In this document: piece by piece, positions 38,997-49,074 of the stretch
Numbering within the stretch: position 1 is the first letter of the stretch
Layout: every line of letters begins with the position of its first letter
Source: Hyphomicrobium sp.
GTDB taxonomy: Bacteria > Pseudomonadota > Alphaproteobacteria > Rhizobiales > Hyphomicrobiaceae
DNA: 64,000 nt
Assembly (NCBI GenBank): GCA_016716675.1
Contig: JADJVG010000033.1
Span: 186,001 to 250,000, forward strand
Reading direction: 5' to 3'
Translations under genes and position numbers: made by a program
The notes under the pieces: model-generated
What the model was told of the DNA's origin: nothing
The model's database searches: none
Seen by the model: the letters and a program-made list of their open reading frames with translations, nothing else

Positions 38997-39133
38997 CCGG
39001 CAAGGTGCGCTCTCGCCGGTATTTGTAGTTTTGCGTCATATGAGTACGGTACCGGAGTATGAGAGTTTATAAACGTGGGGCCGGTTGGTTTGACGTTCAC
39101 GCACGGTGTTCAAGACGTAATGCGAGGCTCCCA

Positions 39134-40003
39134 ATGACTGACTTCGACATCGCCAAGCCCGGCCCGATGATGGCCGGCAAGCGCGGCCTGATCATGGGCG
39201 TCGCCAACGATCGCTCGATTGCCTGGGGCATCGCCCGCGTCCTCGCCGGTCAAGGCGCGGAGCTGGCTTTCACCTACCAGGGAGGCGCCTTCGGCCGCCG
39301 GGCCGCGCCACTGGCGCAATCGCTCGGCTCCAAGATCATTGAAGAGTGCAACGTTCTCGATCTCGCCAGCGTCGACAACGTGTTCGCCAAGATCAAGCAG
39401 GAGTGGGGCGGGCTCGATTTCGTGGTCCACGCGCTTGCCTATTCGGATCCCAAAGAGCTTGCCGGCCGCTACGCCGATACGACTCGTGAGAATTTCATCA
39501 ACTCGATGGTGATCTCGTGCTTCTCGTTCACCGAGATCGCCAAGCGCGCGGCCGAGCTGATGCCGAACGGCGGTTCGATGATCACGCTCTCCTACGGCGG
39601 CGCGACCCGCTGGGTGCCGTCCTATAACGTCATGGGCGTGGCCAAGGCCGCGCTCGAAGCGTCGGTGCGCTATCTCGCAGCCGATCTGGGGCCGCAGGGT
39701 GTTCGCGTCAACGCCATCTCGGCCGGGCCGATGCGCACGCTGTCGGGCGCCGGCGTCGGCGATGCCCGGGTGATCTTCAACTTCCAGAAAGAGAATTCGC
39801 CGCTAAAGCGCACGCCGACCCTCGATGATGTCGGCGGCTCGGCGCTGTATCTGCTTTCGCCCATGTCGGGCGCGGTGACGGGCGAGGTTCACTTCGTCGA
39901 TTGCGGCTATAACACCGTGTCGATGCCGAACCTGCAGAGCCTCAAAGAGCACGACAGCGAAGGCAAAGGTCACGGCCGCTCGCCCTCTGAAGCCGCTGAA
40001 TAA
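39134..40003 (+). CDS. fabI: enoyl-ACP reductase (NADH), FabI type
   Basis: The 289-residue protein is of the FabI branch of the short-chain dehydrogenases. It begins MAGKRGLIMGVANDRSIAWG, the FabI-specific nucleotide motif, with VHALAYSDPKEL, LSYGGATRWVPSYNVMGVAK (catalytic Tyr and Lys with 6 residues between, as in FabI), and ISAGPMRTLSGAGV. It reduces trans-2-enoyl-ACP in the last step of each elongation cycle and is the triclosan target enzyme in many bacteria. ATG 39134 is chosen because the upstream extension is not conserved-looking. A 137-base gap to fabB may hold its own promoter. Confidence 0.94.
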   Translation: MTDFDIAKPGPMMAGKRGLIMGVANDRSIAWGIARVLAGQGAELAFTYQGGAFGRRAAPLAQSLGSKIIEECNVLDLASVDNVFAKIKQEWGGLDFVVHALAYSDPKELAGRYADTTRENFINSMVISCFSFTEIAKRAAELMPNGGSMITLSYGGATRWVPSYNVMGVAKAALEASVRYLAADLGPQGVRVNAISAGPMRTLSGAGVGDARVIFNFQKENSPLKRTPTLDDVGGSALYLLSPMSGAVTGEVHFVDCGYNTVSMPNLQSLKEHDSEGKGHGRSPSEAAE

Positions 40004-40071
40004 CCCGCACATCCGGTTGACGCGGCGGCCGCTCCCGTCGCAAACACTGCCTCCATGACAGCGGGGGCCCC

Positions 40072-40920
40072 ATGATCGGCGTCTTTGATTCTGGCCTTGG
40101 CGGCCTCACCGTGCTGCGCGAACTGACCGCGCGCTTCCGCCATGCCGATTTCGTCTACCTCGCCGACCACGCGCACGTGCCTTATGGCAACCGTCCGTCC
40201 GAACAGATCGTCGCACTGACGCGGGCGGCGACCGAAGATCTGTTCGAACGCGGCGCCAAGCTGGTCCTGCTCGGCTGCAATACGGCGACCGCGGTGTCTC
40301 TGCGCCGCCTGCAGCGCGAGTGGCTGCCGAAAAGCCGGTGGGCCGATGGCGCACACAACGTGCTGGGCATCGTCGCCCCGACCGTCGAAGCGGCCACGCA
40401 AACCCCCTGGGCGGTCACCTCGCCGCAGTATCCGCAGAAATACAATACCGACACCGTCGCCGTCTTCGGCACGACCCGCACCGTCACCTCCGGCGTTTAT
40501 CCCGAAGAGATTCGCAAACGCTGCCCGAAGGTGACGGTGGTGCAGCAGATCTGCTCCGAACTTGCCGGCGCCATCGAGGCGAGCCGGCCCGAGGCCGAAC
40601 TCGAAGCGCTGGTCCGCGAGGGCGTTGCCGGTGTCATGTCACAAACGGCCAACATGCCGCCGCACCGCGCCATCCTCGGCTGCACCCACTTCCCCCTGGT
40701 CGAGCACCTGTTCCGCCGCCATCTGCCTCCCTTCACGCGCATTCTTTCGCAGCCCGAGGTGGTGGCCGACAGCTTCGAAGATTATCTGACCCGGCGGCCG
40801 CAGTATCTGGCCGGCAACGAGGGCGGGCGCTTGAGCCTGCTCACGACCGGCGATGCTGACGAAGTGAGCGCGCTTGCCGGGGTGTTCTGGCCGGGCGTGA
40901 AGTCCTTCACAGAGGCTTGA
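40072..40920 (+). CDS. murI: glutamate racemase
   Basis: The 282-residue protein carries the two catalytic cysteines of MurI: LVLLGCNTATAVSL near 68-81 and AILGCTHFPLVEHL near 202-215, along with GVFDSGLGGLTVLREL at the N-terminus and ADHAHVPYGNR. It makes D-glutamate for peptidoglycan. The ATG follows a GGGGGCC stretch rather than a clear Shine-Dalgarno box. It comes 68 bases after fabI on the same strand. An insertion QTPWAVTSPQYPQKYNTDTV lies in the middle relative to typical MurI. Confidence 0.93.
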   Translation: MIGVFDSGLGGLTVLRELTARFRHADFVYLADHAHVPYGNRPSEQIVALTRAATEDLFERGAKLVLLGCNTATAVSLRRLQREWLPKSRWADGAHNVLGIVAPTVEAATQTPWAVTSPQYPQKYNTDTVAVFGTTRTVTSGVYPEEIRKRCPKVTVVQQICSELAGAIEASRPEAELEALVREGVAGVMSQTANMPPHRAILGCTHFPLVEHLFRRHLPPFTRILSQPEVVADSFEDYLTRRPQYLAGNEGGRLSLLTTGDADEVSALAGVFWPGVKSFTEA

Positions 40921-41056
40921 AACGCCTCGTGTCTGACCGCCGCCAGCCACAACCGGGAGGGGCTTTCCTGCCCCATTTGCCTGGGCTAGGATTTCCCCGC
41001 CAACGCGGCTTTCGGCAAGCGCGGGCACGTATCCCTGTCAACAGGAGTAGTAACTC

Positions 41057-41335
41057 ATGAGTTCGAAATTGACGTTCTCGGCCGCTGTCGTCGCCGCCGG
41101 CCTTCTGGCCGCCACGCTGCCGGGTTCCGCCGCCAGCCTGACCGGCAATTTGAATGGCCTCAAAGATGCCGCCACCGCGCAGTCGCTCATCGAGCAGACT
41201 CACGGCTGGCATCGCAGCTGCCGGCGCGGCCTCAATGGCTGGCACAAGCACGTGCCGGGCGTCGGCCGCATCCAGTGCGGCAATCACCGCTGCTGGCGCA
41301 ACAAGTGGGGCGTGCGCCGCTGCGTCTGGTATTGA
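41057..41335 (+). CDS. small secreted His/Cys/Trp-rich protein
   Basis: The 92-residue product has a signal peptide (LTFSAAVVAAGLLAATLPGS, cleavage near SAA-S). The mature tail is rich in Trp, His, Arg and Cys: THGWHRSCRRGLNGWHKHV, then CGNHRCWRNKWGVRRCVWY. Four cysteines may form two disulfides or bind metal. Small exported proteins of this type are frequent in Hyphomicrobiales, but I know no function. AGGAG lies 12 bases upstream of the ATG, and a strong terminator follows, so this is a complete single-gene unit. Confidence 0.75.
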   Translation: MSSKLTFSAAVVAAGLLAATLPGSAASLTGNLNGLKDAATAQSLIEQTHGWHRSCRRGLNGWHKHVPGVGRIQCGNHRCWRNKWGVRRCVWY

Positions 41336-41367
41336 GCGAACAGTCATACGCGATCTTAAAATAACAA

Positions 41368-41402
41368 AGGCCGCCGGGGATAAATCCGGCGGCCTCTTTT
41401 TT
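41368..41402 (+). terminator. rho-independent terminator
   Basis: Perfect 10-bp stem AGGCCGCCGG / CCGGCGGCCT with an 8-base loop, followed by CTTTTTT. It ends the small secreted protein transcript. Confidence 0.95.
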
Positions 41403-41423
41403 GGCGCTTCCGACGCATTCTGG

Positions 41424-41516
41424 TTGGCGCTTCCGACTCTCCTTCGTCGAGCCGGCCGGAAGCGCTTGGTGTGTTGGCGCTTCCGACTCTCCTTCGTCGA
41501 GCCGGCCGGAAGCGCT
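41424..41516. repeat. two REP-like palindromic units
   Basis: A 43-bp unit TTGGCGCTTCCGACTCTCC... to ...CCGGAAGCGCT occurs at 41424-41466 and 41474-41516 (50-bp period), with a third, partial copy at 41401. Each unit can fold by GCGCTTCCG / CGGAAGCGC. The same outer arms occur in the 88-bp array at 44.6-45.1 kb. Confidence 0.85.
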
Positions 41517-41525
41517 ATCTAAATA

Positions 41526-43742
<2,217 letters not shown>

Positions 43743-43926
43743 GTGATCGGTCTTTCGTTTTCGCTTTTTCTCTTTTCATACGGACGGTCCTGGCGCCGTG
43801 ATCGATCAACGATCGAAACACAAACGCCTCATGCGCCAAGGCTCTAATGAGCATCGGCGCACGGGATGATCTCAATGATCTGCAGATCCGGCGGCCATGA
43901 AGCCTGCCTTTCGCTTGCAGCGGCGC

Positions 43927-44208
43927 TTAGCGGCGGATGCCGTGCTTTTCGATGATCTTCTGATAGCGCGCGTTGTCCTTGCTCTTTACGTAGTCGAGCA
44001 ACTGACGGCGCTGCGACACCATCTTCAACAGGCCGCGACGGGAGTGGTTGTCTTTCTTGTGCAGCTTGAAATGCTCGGTGAGCTCATTGATGCGGTGGGT
44101 CAAAACCGCGATCTGGACTTCCGGCGAGCCGGTATCGTTGGCCTTGGTGGCGCTGTCCTTGATGACAGCCGACTTCGCCGCACGGCGGTGCGGTGCTACT
44201 TCCGACAT
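43927..44208 (-). CDS. rpsO: 30S ribosomal protein S15
   Basis: The 93-residue protein has the S15 pattern TGSPEVQIAVLTHRINELTE, then HFKLHKKDNHSRRGLLKMVS and RRQLLDYVKSKDNARYQ, ending KHGIRR. It binds 16S rRNA early in small-subunit assembly. The N-terminus (SEVAPHRRAAKSAVIKD) is slightly longer than in E. coli. A GGAG box precedes the ATG. pnp follows 184 bases later on the same strand. The expected upstream neighbour truB is 11 kb away, so this gene has lost its usual operon partner. Confidence 0.97.
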   Translation of the reverse strand: MSEVAPHRRAAKSAVIKDSATKANDTGSPEVQIAVLTHRINELTEHFKLHKKDNHSRRGLLKMVSQRRQLLDYVKSKDNARYQKIIEKHGIRR

Positions 44209-44572
44209 CGTGTGCTCCTTTCGAATTGGAGTTTGAGATCAAGCGGCCAATAGCCGGGATGTCGTCCAGCCAGGTCGCACGTGAGGTTCGCCTTGCGCCT
44301 CCCCGCGGGGAGCCGGCTGCAAGGCGCGGCGGCTTTGTTGCGCGTTTCGGCATCAACAAAACATCCGCGCGATCCCGTTGAGCGGGCCCGCGCGGATGGC
44401 GCTGTTATACACGAAACCTTGGCAAACGCGAGTGGCAAGCTTTGCGGACTATTATTGTTATTTTTCAATGTATTGCGTGACGCCGTCGACATTGATCGCG
44501 TGGGGCGGTGCCGCGTGCACTGCAATCCCCCGCCCCCGTGTAGGGGTGGCCGGGAGGGGGGAGGAAGTGTGG

Positions 44573-45080
44573 GCGAGCCTGCCGGAAGCGCCAGCCACAA
44601 ACTCAATGCTCCAGCGCAACCGGCCGGCTCTCGTTTGAAGGCGCTTCCGACTCGCGTTCCGCGAGCCTGCCGGAAGCGCCAGCCACAAACTCAATGCTCC
44701 AGCGCCTCCGGCCGGCTCTCGTTTGATGGCGCTTCCGACTCGCGTTCGCGAGCCTGCCGGAAAGCGCCAGCCACAAACTCAATGCTCCAGCGCAACCGGC
44801 CGGCTCTCGTTTGATGGCGCTTCCGGACTCGCGTTCCGCGAGCCTGCCGGAAGCGCCAGCCACAAACTCAATGCTCCAGCGCAACCGGCCGGCTCTCGTT
44901 TGAAGGCGCTTCCGACTCGCGTTCCGCGAGCCTGCCGGAAGCGCCAGCCACAAACTCAATGCTCCAGCGCAACCGGCCGGCTCTCGTTTGAAGGCGCTTC
45001 CGACTCGCGTTCCGCGAGCCTGCCGGAAGCGCCAGCCACAAATTCAGTGCTCCAGCGCAACCGGCCGGCTCTGCGGAGCA
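44573..45080. repeat. 88-bp palindromic tandem repeat array, about 5.7 copies
   Basis: Copies start (GCGAGCCTGCC) at 44573, 44661, 44748, 44838, 44926 and 45014, so the period is 87-90 bp. Each carries a hairpin, GGCGCTTCCG ... CGGAAGCGCC, with an inner palindrome CTCGCG-TTC-CGCGAG, and then a conserved stretch with CACAAACTCAATGCTCCAGCG and CCGGCCGG. Copies differ by one or two bases. Open frames seen on both strands here are translations of the repeat and not genes. The 364 bases before the array (44209-44572) show no gene. Confidence 0.92.
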
Positions 45081-45535
45081 GAGTCGGTTGCGCAACCAAA
45101 AGCGTGAGGCGGCGATGACGGCGGGCCTCAATTTCTAGTCTAAGGGATGCGGCCTCGCCGTCATCGCCCGCGGTAGGAGGAGTGTTTCGCCCGTGAACCC
45201 TGTGCGGCATCCGTCTCAGCACAGGCTCCAGGGTCCGGCAAGCCCTATAGCGAGCGAGCCGTTTTTCCCTGAAGGCGGAACGACCGGCAACGATCTGATG
45301 GCGCCGCTCGCTTCCTACGCCGCGCCTCGTGATGGAACTCAGCGGGTACCCATAACCCTCAACTGAGGCGCGTGGGGCGAGTATCGGCCGGGCCCAAGGG
45401 GCGGGGATAAGTTTGAGTGAAAAAAAGTGGTACCGGACTTTCAATGTTCGGGCGCAACCGGCCGGCTCGCGGAACGCGAATGGGTTGCGCCAAACAAATG
45501 CGCGGGGCGGGGATAGGCTTTTTGACGTTCAACTT
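45081..45535. other. gene-free region with inverted repeat
   Basis: After the array there is a palindrome GGTTGCGCAACC near 45085 and an imperfect inverted repeat GGCGATGACGGCGGGCC (45111-45127) / GGCCTCGCCGTCATCGCC (45151-45168). The rest up to 45535 has no recognisable gene. A further half-copy of the array motif (GCGCAACCGGCCGGCTCGCG) lies near 45450. Confidence 0.5.
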
Positions 45536-45790
45536 TTAGATGGCGTCAGGCAGGTCTTCGACAAGCACTGTACAACCCTGGCCAGCACCTACCTGGCTGC
45601 CCGGCTCGCAAGCTGTTTCGACGGCCACAGGCTCTAGCAAGGATTGGCTACCGGCCCGGTGACTGTCGTATTCTACGGTGTCCGTCCGGTTTTGGCTGCT
45701 CGGCGGTGCAGAAAATACAACAGCGGCAATGAAGCCCAGTGCATAGGCCAACATAACGACCCGAAAGGTTTCGCGATACCTTGCAGCCAT
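45536..45790 (-). CDS. small predicted membrane-anchored or exported protein
   Basis: The 84-residue product has a hydrophobic helix at about residues 9-27 (VVMLAYALGFIAAVVFSAPP) followed by a polar tail with two cysteines (ETACEPGSQVGAGQGCTVLV). It looks like a single-pass or exported small protein. I do not recognise a family. The Met at 45790 places the helix at the N-terminus. It lies 16 bases after another small gene on the same strand, so both may be one transcript driven from the region upstream of the sensor kinase. Confidence 0.4.
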   Translation of the reverse strand: MAARYRETFRVVMLAYALGFIAAVVFSAPPSSQNRTDTVEYDSHRAGSQSLLEPVAVETACEPGSQVGAGQGCTVLVEDLPDAI

Positions 45791-45806
45791 GATTTGATCC
45801 AGCTTT

Positions 45807-46007
45807 CTATGACCGGCGAGACACCGACGGCTCAACGCGCGTCTTCACTCCACCTTCCGGCTGGATGGTATCTTCCTGGGTTACTGTATTGGCCTGCACC
45901 GACTTCAATTGTACAAAGCCACCATACGAATAAGCGGCCGGAAAGATGAGTACGGCGGTTTCGGGGCCTCCAAGCATCGGGCCTAAAAGTATGTCTTCTT
46001 TTTTCAT
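45807..46007 (-). CDS. small hypothetical protein
   Basis: A 66-residue product, MKKEDILLGPMLGGPETAVL at the start and a polar C-terminus. A GAGGGA box lies 6 bases upstream of the ATG, which is the main support for a real gene. No motif or membrane segment is clear. It is divergent from the sensor kinase gene, and the intervening 172 bases contain a FixJ-like operator, so it may belong to the same regulon. Confidence 0.4.
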   Translation of the reverse strand: MKKEDILLGPMLGGPETAVLIFPAAYSYGGFVQLKSVQANTVTQEDTIQPEGGVKTRVEPSVSRRS

Positions 46008-46094
46008 AGACGTCCCTCGTGAGCCCCAGCAGCTTTGAAGGTATTCGATTTGACTGAAGTGGAAAATTGGTTCCGGCTACTTAGTGAGTGATGC

Positions 46095-46112
46095 TTACGT
46101 AGTTTTACGTAG
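46095..46112. promoter_or_regulatory. FixJ-like operator (direct repeat)
   Basis: TTACGTAG occurs twice, at 46095-46102 and 46105-46112, exactly 10 bp apart, on one face of the helix. It matches 7 of 8 bases of the FixJ site GTAMGTAG as I remember it. It lies 68 bases before the sensor kinase start. Confidence 0.5.
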
Positions 46113-46179
46113 ACTCAGGATGCAACTGTTCGTGCCAAAGATAGTCGTCAGCGCGCCACAAACTTGAATCGCGAACTCG

Positions 46180-47753
46180 ATGATACTGGACCTGAATATC
46201 ACCCGGCTGGCGGTAATCAGTTCAGCGTACCTCGCCGCCTACATCAGCCTCGACTACGTCAGCTATGTGAAGCCATACGGCGACTTGGGCGTGACCGCTT
46301 GGAACCCTCAATTGGGGTTAGGCATGGCGCTTAGCTACCTAGGAGGTGCTGGGTATTGGCCGGTCATCCTCGCCTCGCAGGCGCTTTCCGATTATGTTCT
46401 GAGAACCGGCCCTTGGGATTGCCACTCGAAATTTCGACCTCGGCGGTCACTGGCGCTTCGATGATCCTGCCGGCGGTCATTCTGAGGCGCATAGAGGATT
46501 TTAACCGGCGGCTCCCGTCCGTTAGCGATGTGGTCGCTTTCGTGTTGATCGTTGGCAGTGTGACCGCGCTAGCCGCCGTTGGTTACACGTTAGCGCTTTC
46601 CGCTGCTGGAGCTTTGGGCCGGGGAGAATTCGGTCCCGTCTCCTGGAGATTGTTTGTTGGCAACTTCATCGGAATAATCGTCATAGCTCCTGCCGTTTTC
46701 ATCCTGCAATCCCCACCGAATCGGCCGTTTCGATGGCGATGGGTCGTACAGCTACTGGCGATATCAGCCGCTTTGATGATCATTTTCGGCTATCGGGAGG
46801 CAACAGCCTTTCAATTGTTCTACCTGCTATTCTTGCCACTGCTTTGGGTTGCTCTCACGTCTGGCAGCAGCGGAGCGATTTTTGCGCTTGTCGTTATTCA
46901 ATGCGGACTGGTGATCGGAGCAGAGTTTCGCTTCGGAGCCGATCCTGGATTGACCGCTCTGCAGGTACTTATGATTGCCCTAACGATCACTGGGTTGCTG
47001 GTAGGTGCGGCTTTCACCGAGCGCGAAACCACGGCTGCGCGTATGAGAGATCAGCAGATCTCTTTAAGCCGGGCGTTGCGATTGAGGGCAGCTGGCGAAA
47101 TCGCCGCCGGCATCGCCCACGAAGTCAACCAGCCTCTGGCTGCCATTCGCGCATACGCCAGTGTTGCTGAAGGACAACTCCAAATGGGCGATACGGAGGC
47201 CGCGCTCGGAATTTTGCGCAAACTCTCACTACAGAGCGCGCGCGCCGCCGAAGTGATAAAAAGCATTCGAGAGCTATTGCACCAAGGGGCGATCAACCCC
47301 CACCCTGCTGATCTAACCGTTATGCTTCAGGAATTCGCGGAATTGGTTGCACCTGAGCTTGCCTCGAACGGAGCGCAGCTGACAATCGAGGTCTCGCCCG
47401 GCCTGCCTCCCATTTCCGTCGATCGAGTGCAAATAATTCAAGCTTTGCACAACCTCGTCAACAATTCCGCTGAGGCTATCGCCAGTACAGGCCGGCGTGG
47501 GGCTGTGCAAATTCGAACGGCGATGCGCGATAACAAGACTGTCAGCATCCTTGTGGCCGACAATGGGCCCGGGTTTCCTGTAGGCTTCAGCCACAAACAT
47601 CCAACGCCATTTTTCACAACCAAGGACGAAGGTACAGGAATCGGTTTGAGCATCGCTCGCACAGTTGCTGAAATGCACGGCGGCCGATTGTTAACCAAAT
47701 CAGATCTTTCGGGCGCGTCGGTCGAGATTATCCTGCCTGCCGCGGAGAGCTGA
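46180..47753 (+). CDS. MASE1-like membrane sensor histidine kinase, one frameshift
   Basis: The first frame begins LAVISSAYLAAYISLDYVSY, then after a break near 46410 the second frame continues. Together they give about 8 membrane helices of a MASE1-like sensor (to about residue 285). A kinase core follows: H box AAGIAHEVNQPLAAIRAYA, N box HNLVNNSAEAI, DNGPGFPVG and TTKDEGTGIGLSIARTVAE. The H box is of the FixL/NtrB-like HPK4 type. It is directly followed by its likely partner, a FixJ-type regulator with no gap (TGA then ATG). The ligand sensed is unknown. The break may be a sequence error. Confidence 0.78.
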
Positions 47754-48356
47754 ATGAAATCCGTGATCACCATCATTGACGACGACAGCGCGATTATCGA
47801 CTCAATGGGACTCCTACTCGCCGCCCGTGACTATGAGATCGACTCCTATACATGTGCGACCGACTTCTTGACGGGCAACCGGCCTTCTAGTTGCATCGTA
47901 TGTGATGTTCGAATGCCGGGCATGAGCGGCCTTGAACTACTTCTGGTGTTGAAGAAAAAATCCGATAGTCGGCCTTTTATCCTGCTCACCGGACATGGCG
48001 ACATCGAGATGGCTGTGAACGCCATCAAGCAAGGAGCTTTCGACTTCATCGAAAAGCCCTTCGATCCCATCCGGCTTTTGAGCACGGTATCAAATGCGCT
48101 TTCCGCGTCGGCCAAGCTTCAAGCTGAGGACAGTGAGAAGCGCGTATTTCTGGAGAGATATCAATCGTTGACCGACCGGCAACGGGAAACGATGTGCCTG
48201 TTGATCAAAGGACTAGCGAATAAGGAAATAGCGGCTCGGCTGAGTATCAGCCCTCGCACGGTTGAAATTCACCGCACTTGGGTAATGAACAAGATGGCCG
48301 CTGGAACACTAGCCGAGCTTGTGCGTATGGGAATCGCACTGAAGCTTGTCGAATAA
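47754..48356 (+). CDS. FixJ/NarL-family response regulator
   Basis: The 200-residue protein has a receiver domain (VITIIDDDSAIIDSMGLLLA, phospho-acceptor Asp in SCIVCDVRMPGMSGLE near residue 53, Thr in LTGHGD, Lys in FIEKPF) and a LuxR-type helix-turn-helix output (LTDRQRETMCLLIKGLANKE, then RLSISPRTVEIHRTWVMNKM). The layout and sequence are of the FixJ class. It begins right at the stop of the sensor kinase gene, so the two are coupled. Its probable binding sites lie upstream of the kinase gene and upstream of the Flp pilin gene. Confidence 0.9.
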   Translation: MKSVITIIDDDSAIIDSMGLLLAARDYEIDSYTCATDFLTGNRPSSCIVCDVRMPGMSGLELLLVLKKKSDSRPFILLTGHGDIEMAVNAIKQGAFDFIEKPFDPIRLLSTVSNALSASAKLQAEDSEKRVFLERYQSLTDRQRETMCLLIKGLANKEIAARLSISPRTVEIHRTWVMNKMAAGTLAELVRMGIALKLVE

Positions 48357-48446
48357 TCGAGAGCAATCGGACTGCAACAGTATTCGGTAGTGCCGGGAGA
48401 TGGGCTGCCTTGCAGCAGCCCATTTGAATAGCCCCCGAATCCACTC

Positions 48447-48623
48447 TTAGTTGGTGGCGTTCTTCAGTTCCGTCTGCACCTTAGTGAACGTCGCCTGCAG
48501 CTGACCACGCACGTTCTGCAGAACAACAATGATGCCGACGCCAATGAGTGCGGCAATGAGGCCATACTCGATCGCTGTGGCACCCGAGTCGTCACGAACG
48601 AACCCCTTAAGATTTCTCATCAT
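48447..48623 (-). CDS. Flp/Fap-type type IVb pilin
   Basis: A short gene of 58 codons. The product reads MMRNLKGFVRDDSGATAIEY, then the hydrophobic GLIAALIGVGIIVVLQNVRG and a polar end QTELKNATN. The GATAIEYGLIAA motif with Glu at +5 of the mature pilin is the Flp signature, cleaved before the hydrophobic stretch by a TadV-type prepilin peptidase. It forms the thin pili used for surface attachment. No tad export genes lie nearby in the window. Two Met codons occur in a row; a GGAG box overlaps them, so either could start. It is transcribed toward the regulator gene. Confidence 0.88.
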   Translation of the reverse strand: MMRNLKGFVRDDSGATAIEYGLIAALIGVGIIVVLQNVRGQLQATFTKVQTELKNATN

Positions 48624-48802
48624 CTCCGTCAGGTCTCCCGATCTACAAAATGTCCATGTTTTGGTCCGTGCGAATTAAGCAGTCGGCGGTTATTACGAAG
48701 TTGATGACTGCAGCCCGAGAGGGGGCGTGCGGGAAACGTTGTTACAACCAGACTCCATATAGCTTTGATGCTAATGCGCTTTTCCGGAACGTGCGATGGA
48801 AT

Positions 48803-48822
48803 GCGTAAGTATTGCTACGTAG
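48803..48822. promoter_or_regulatory. FixJ-like operator upstream of the pilin gene
   Basis: CTACGTAG at 48815-48822 with a second half-site GCGTAAG at 48803-48809. It resembles the direct repeat before the sensor kinase gene and lies about 180 bases upstream of the Flp pilin start. Confidence 0.35.
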
Positions 48823-48838
48823 TGCCGATCGGCGGGCG

Positions 48839-48982
48839 TCACCACTTTCGGGAGGTCACGTCCTTCAGGATCGCGTTGTCCGACATGGCCTCGGCCAGAA
48901 GCTTCTTCAGCTTGGCGTTCTCGTCTTCCAGCGCCCGCAGGATCGCGATGATCTGTTCTTCCGTGAACCTGCTCTTACGCAT
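48839..48982 (-). pseudogene. IS3-family OrfA remnant, internally deleted
   Basis: The 47-residue frame starts MRKSRFTEEQIIAIL, the start of an IS3-type OrfA. It jumps directly to RALEDENAKLKKLLAEAMSD and NAILKDV, the end of the same protein. About 40 residues with the rest of the helix-turn-helix are missing, and there is no OrfB behind it, so this is a small transposase remnant inside the accessory segment. Confidence 0.75.
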
Positions 48983-49074
48983 CGTCCGTCTCCTTCTGGA
49001 GGCTACGGACTCTACCCAAAAATGGAGGAGATTGCCGGTCTCAGACCAGCCAGAAGGCGACGCAGCGCCGGCGG

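Noticed and set aside
44573..45080. CRISPR array
   Set aside because: Units are contiguous 88-bp repeats without unique spacers, and no cas genes are present.
44281..45131. Several open frames on both strands with repeated peptide segments in the 44.3-45.1 kb region
   Set aside because: They are translations of the 88-bp palindromic repeat; the same sequence is open on both strands and has no start signals.
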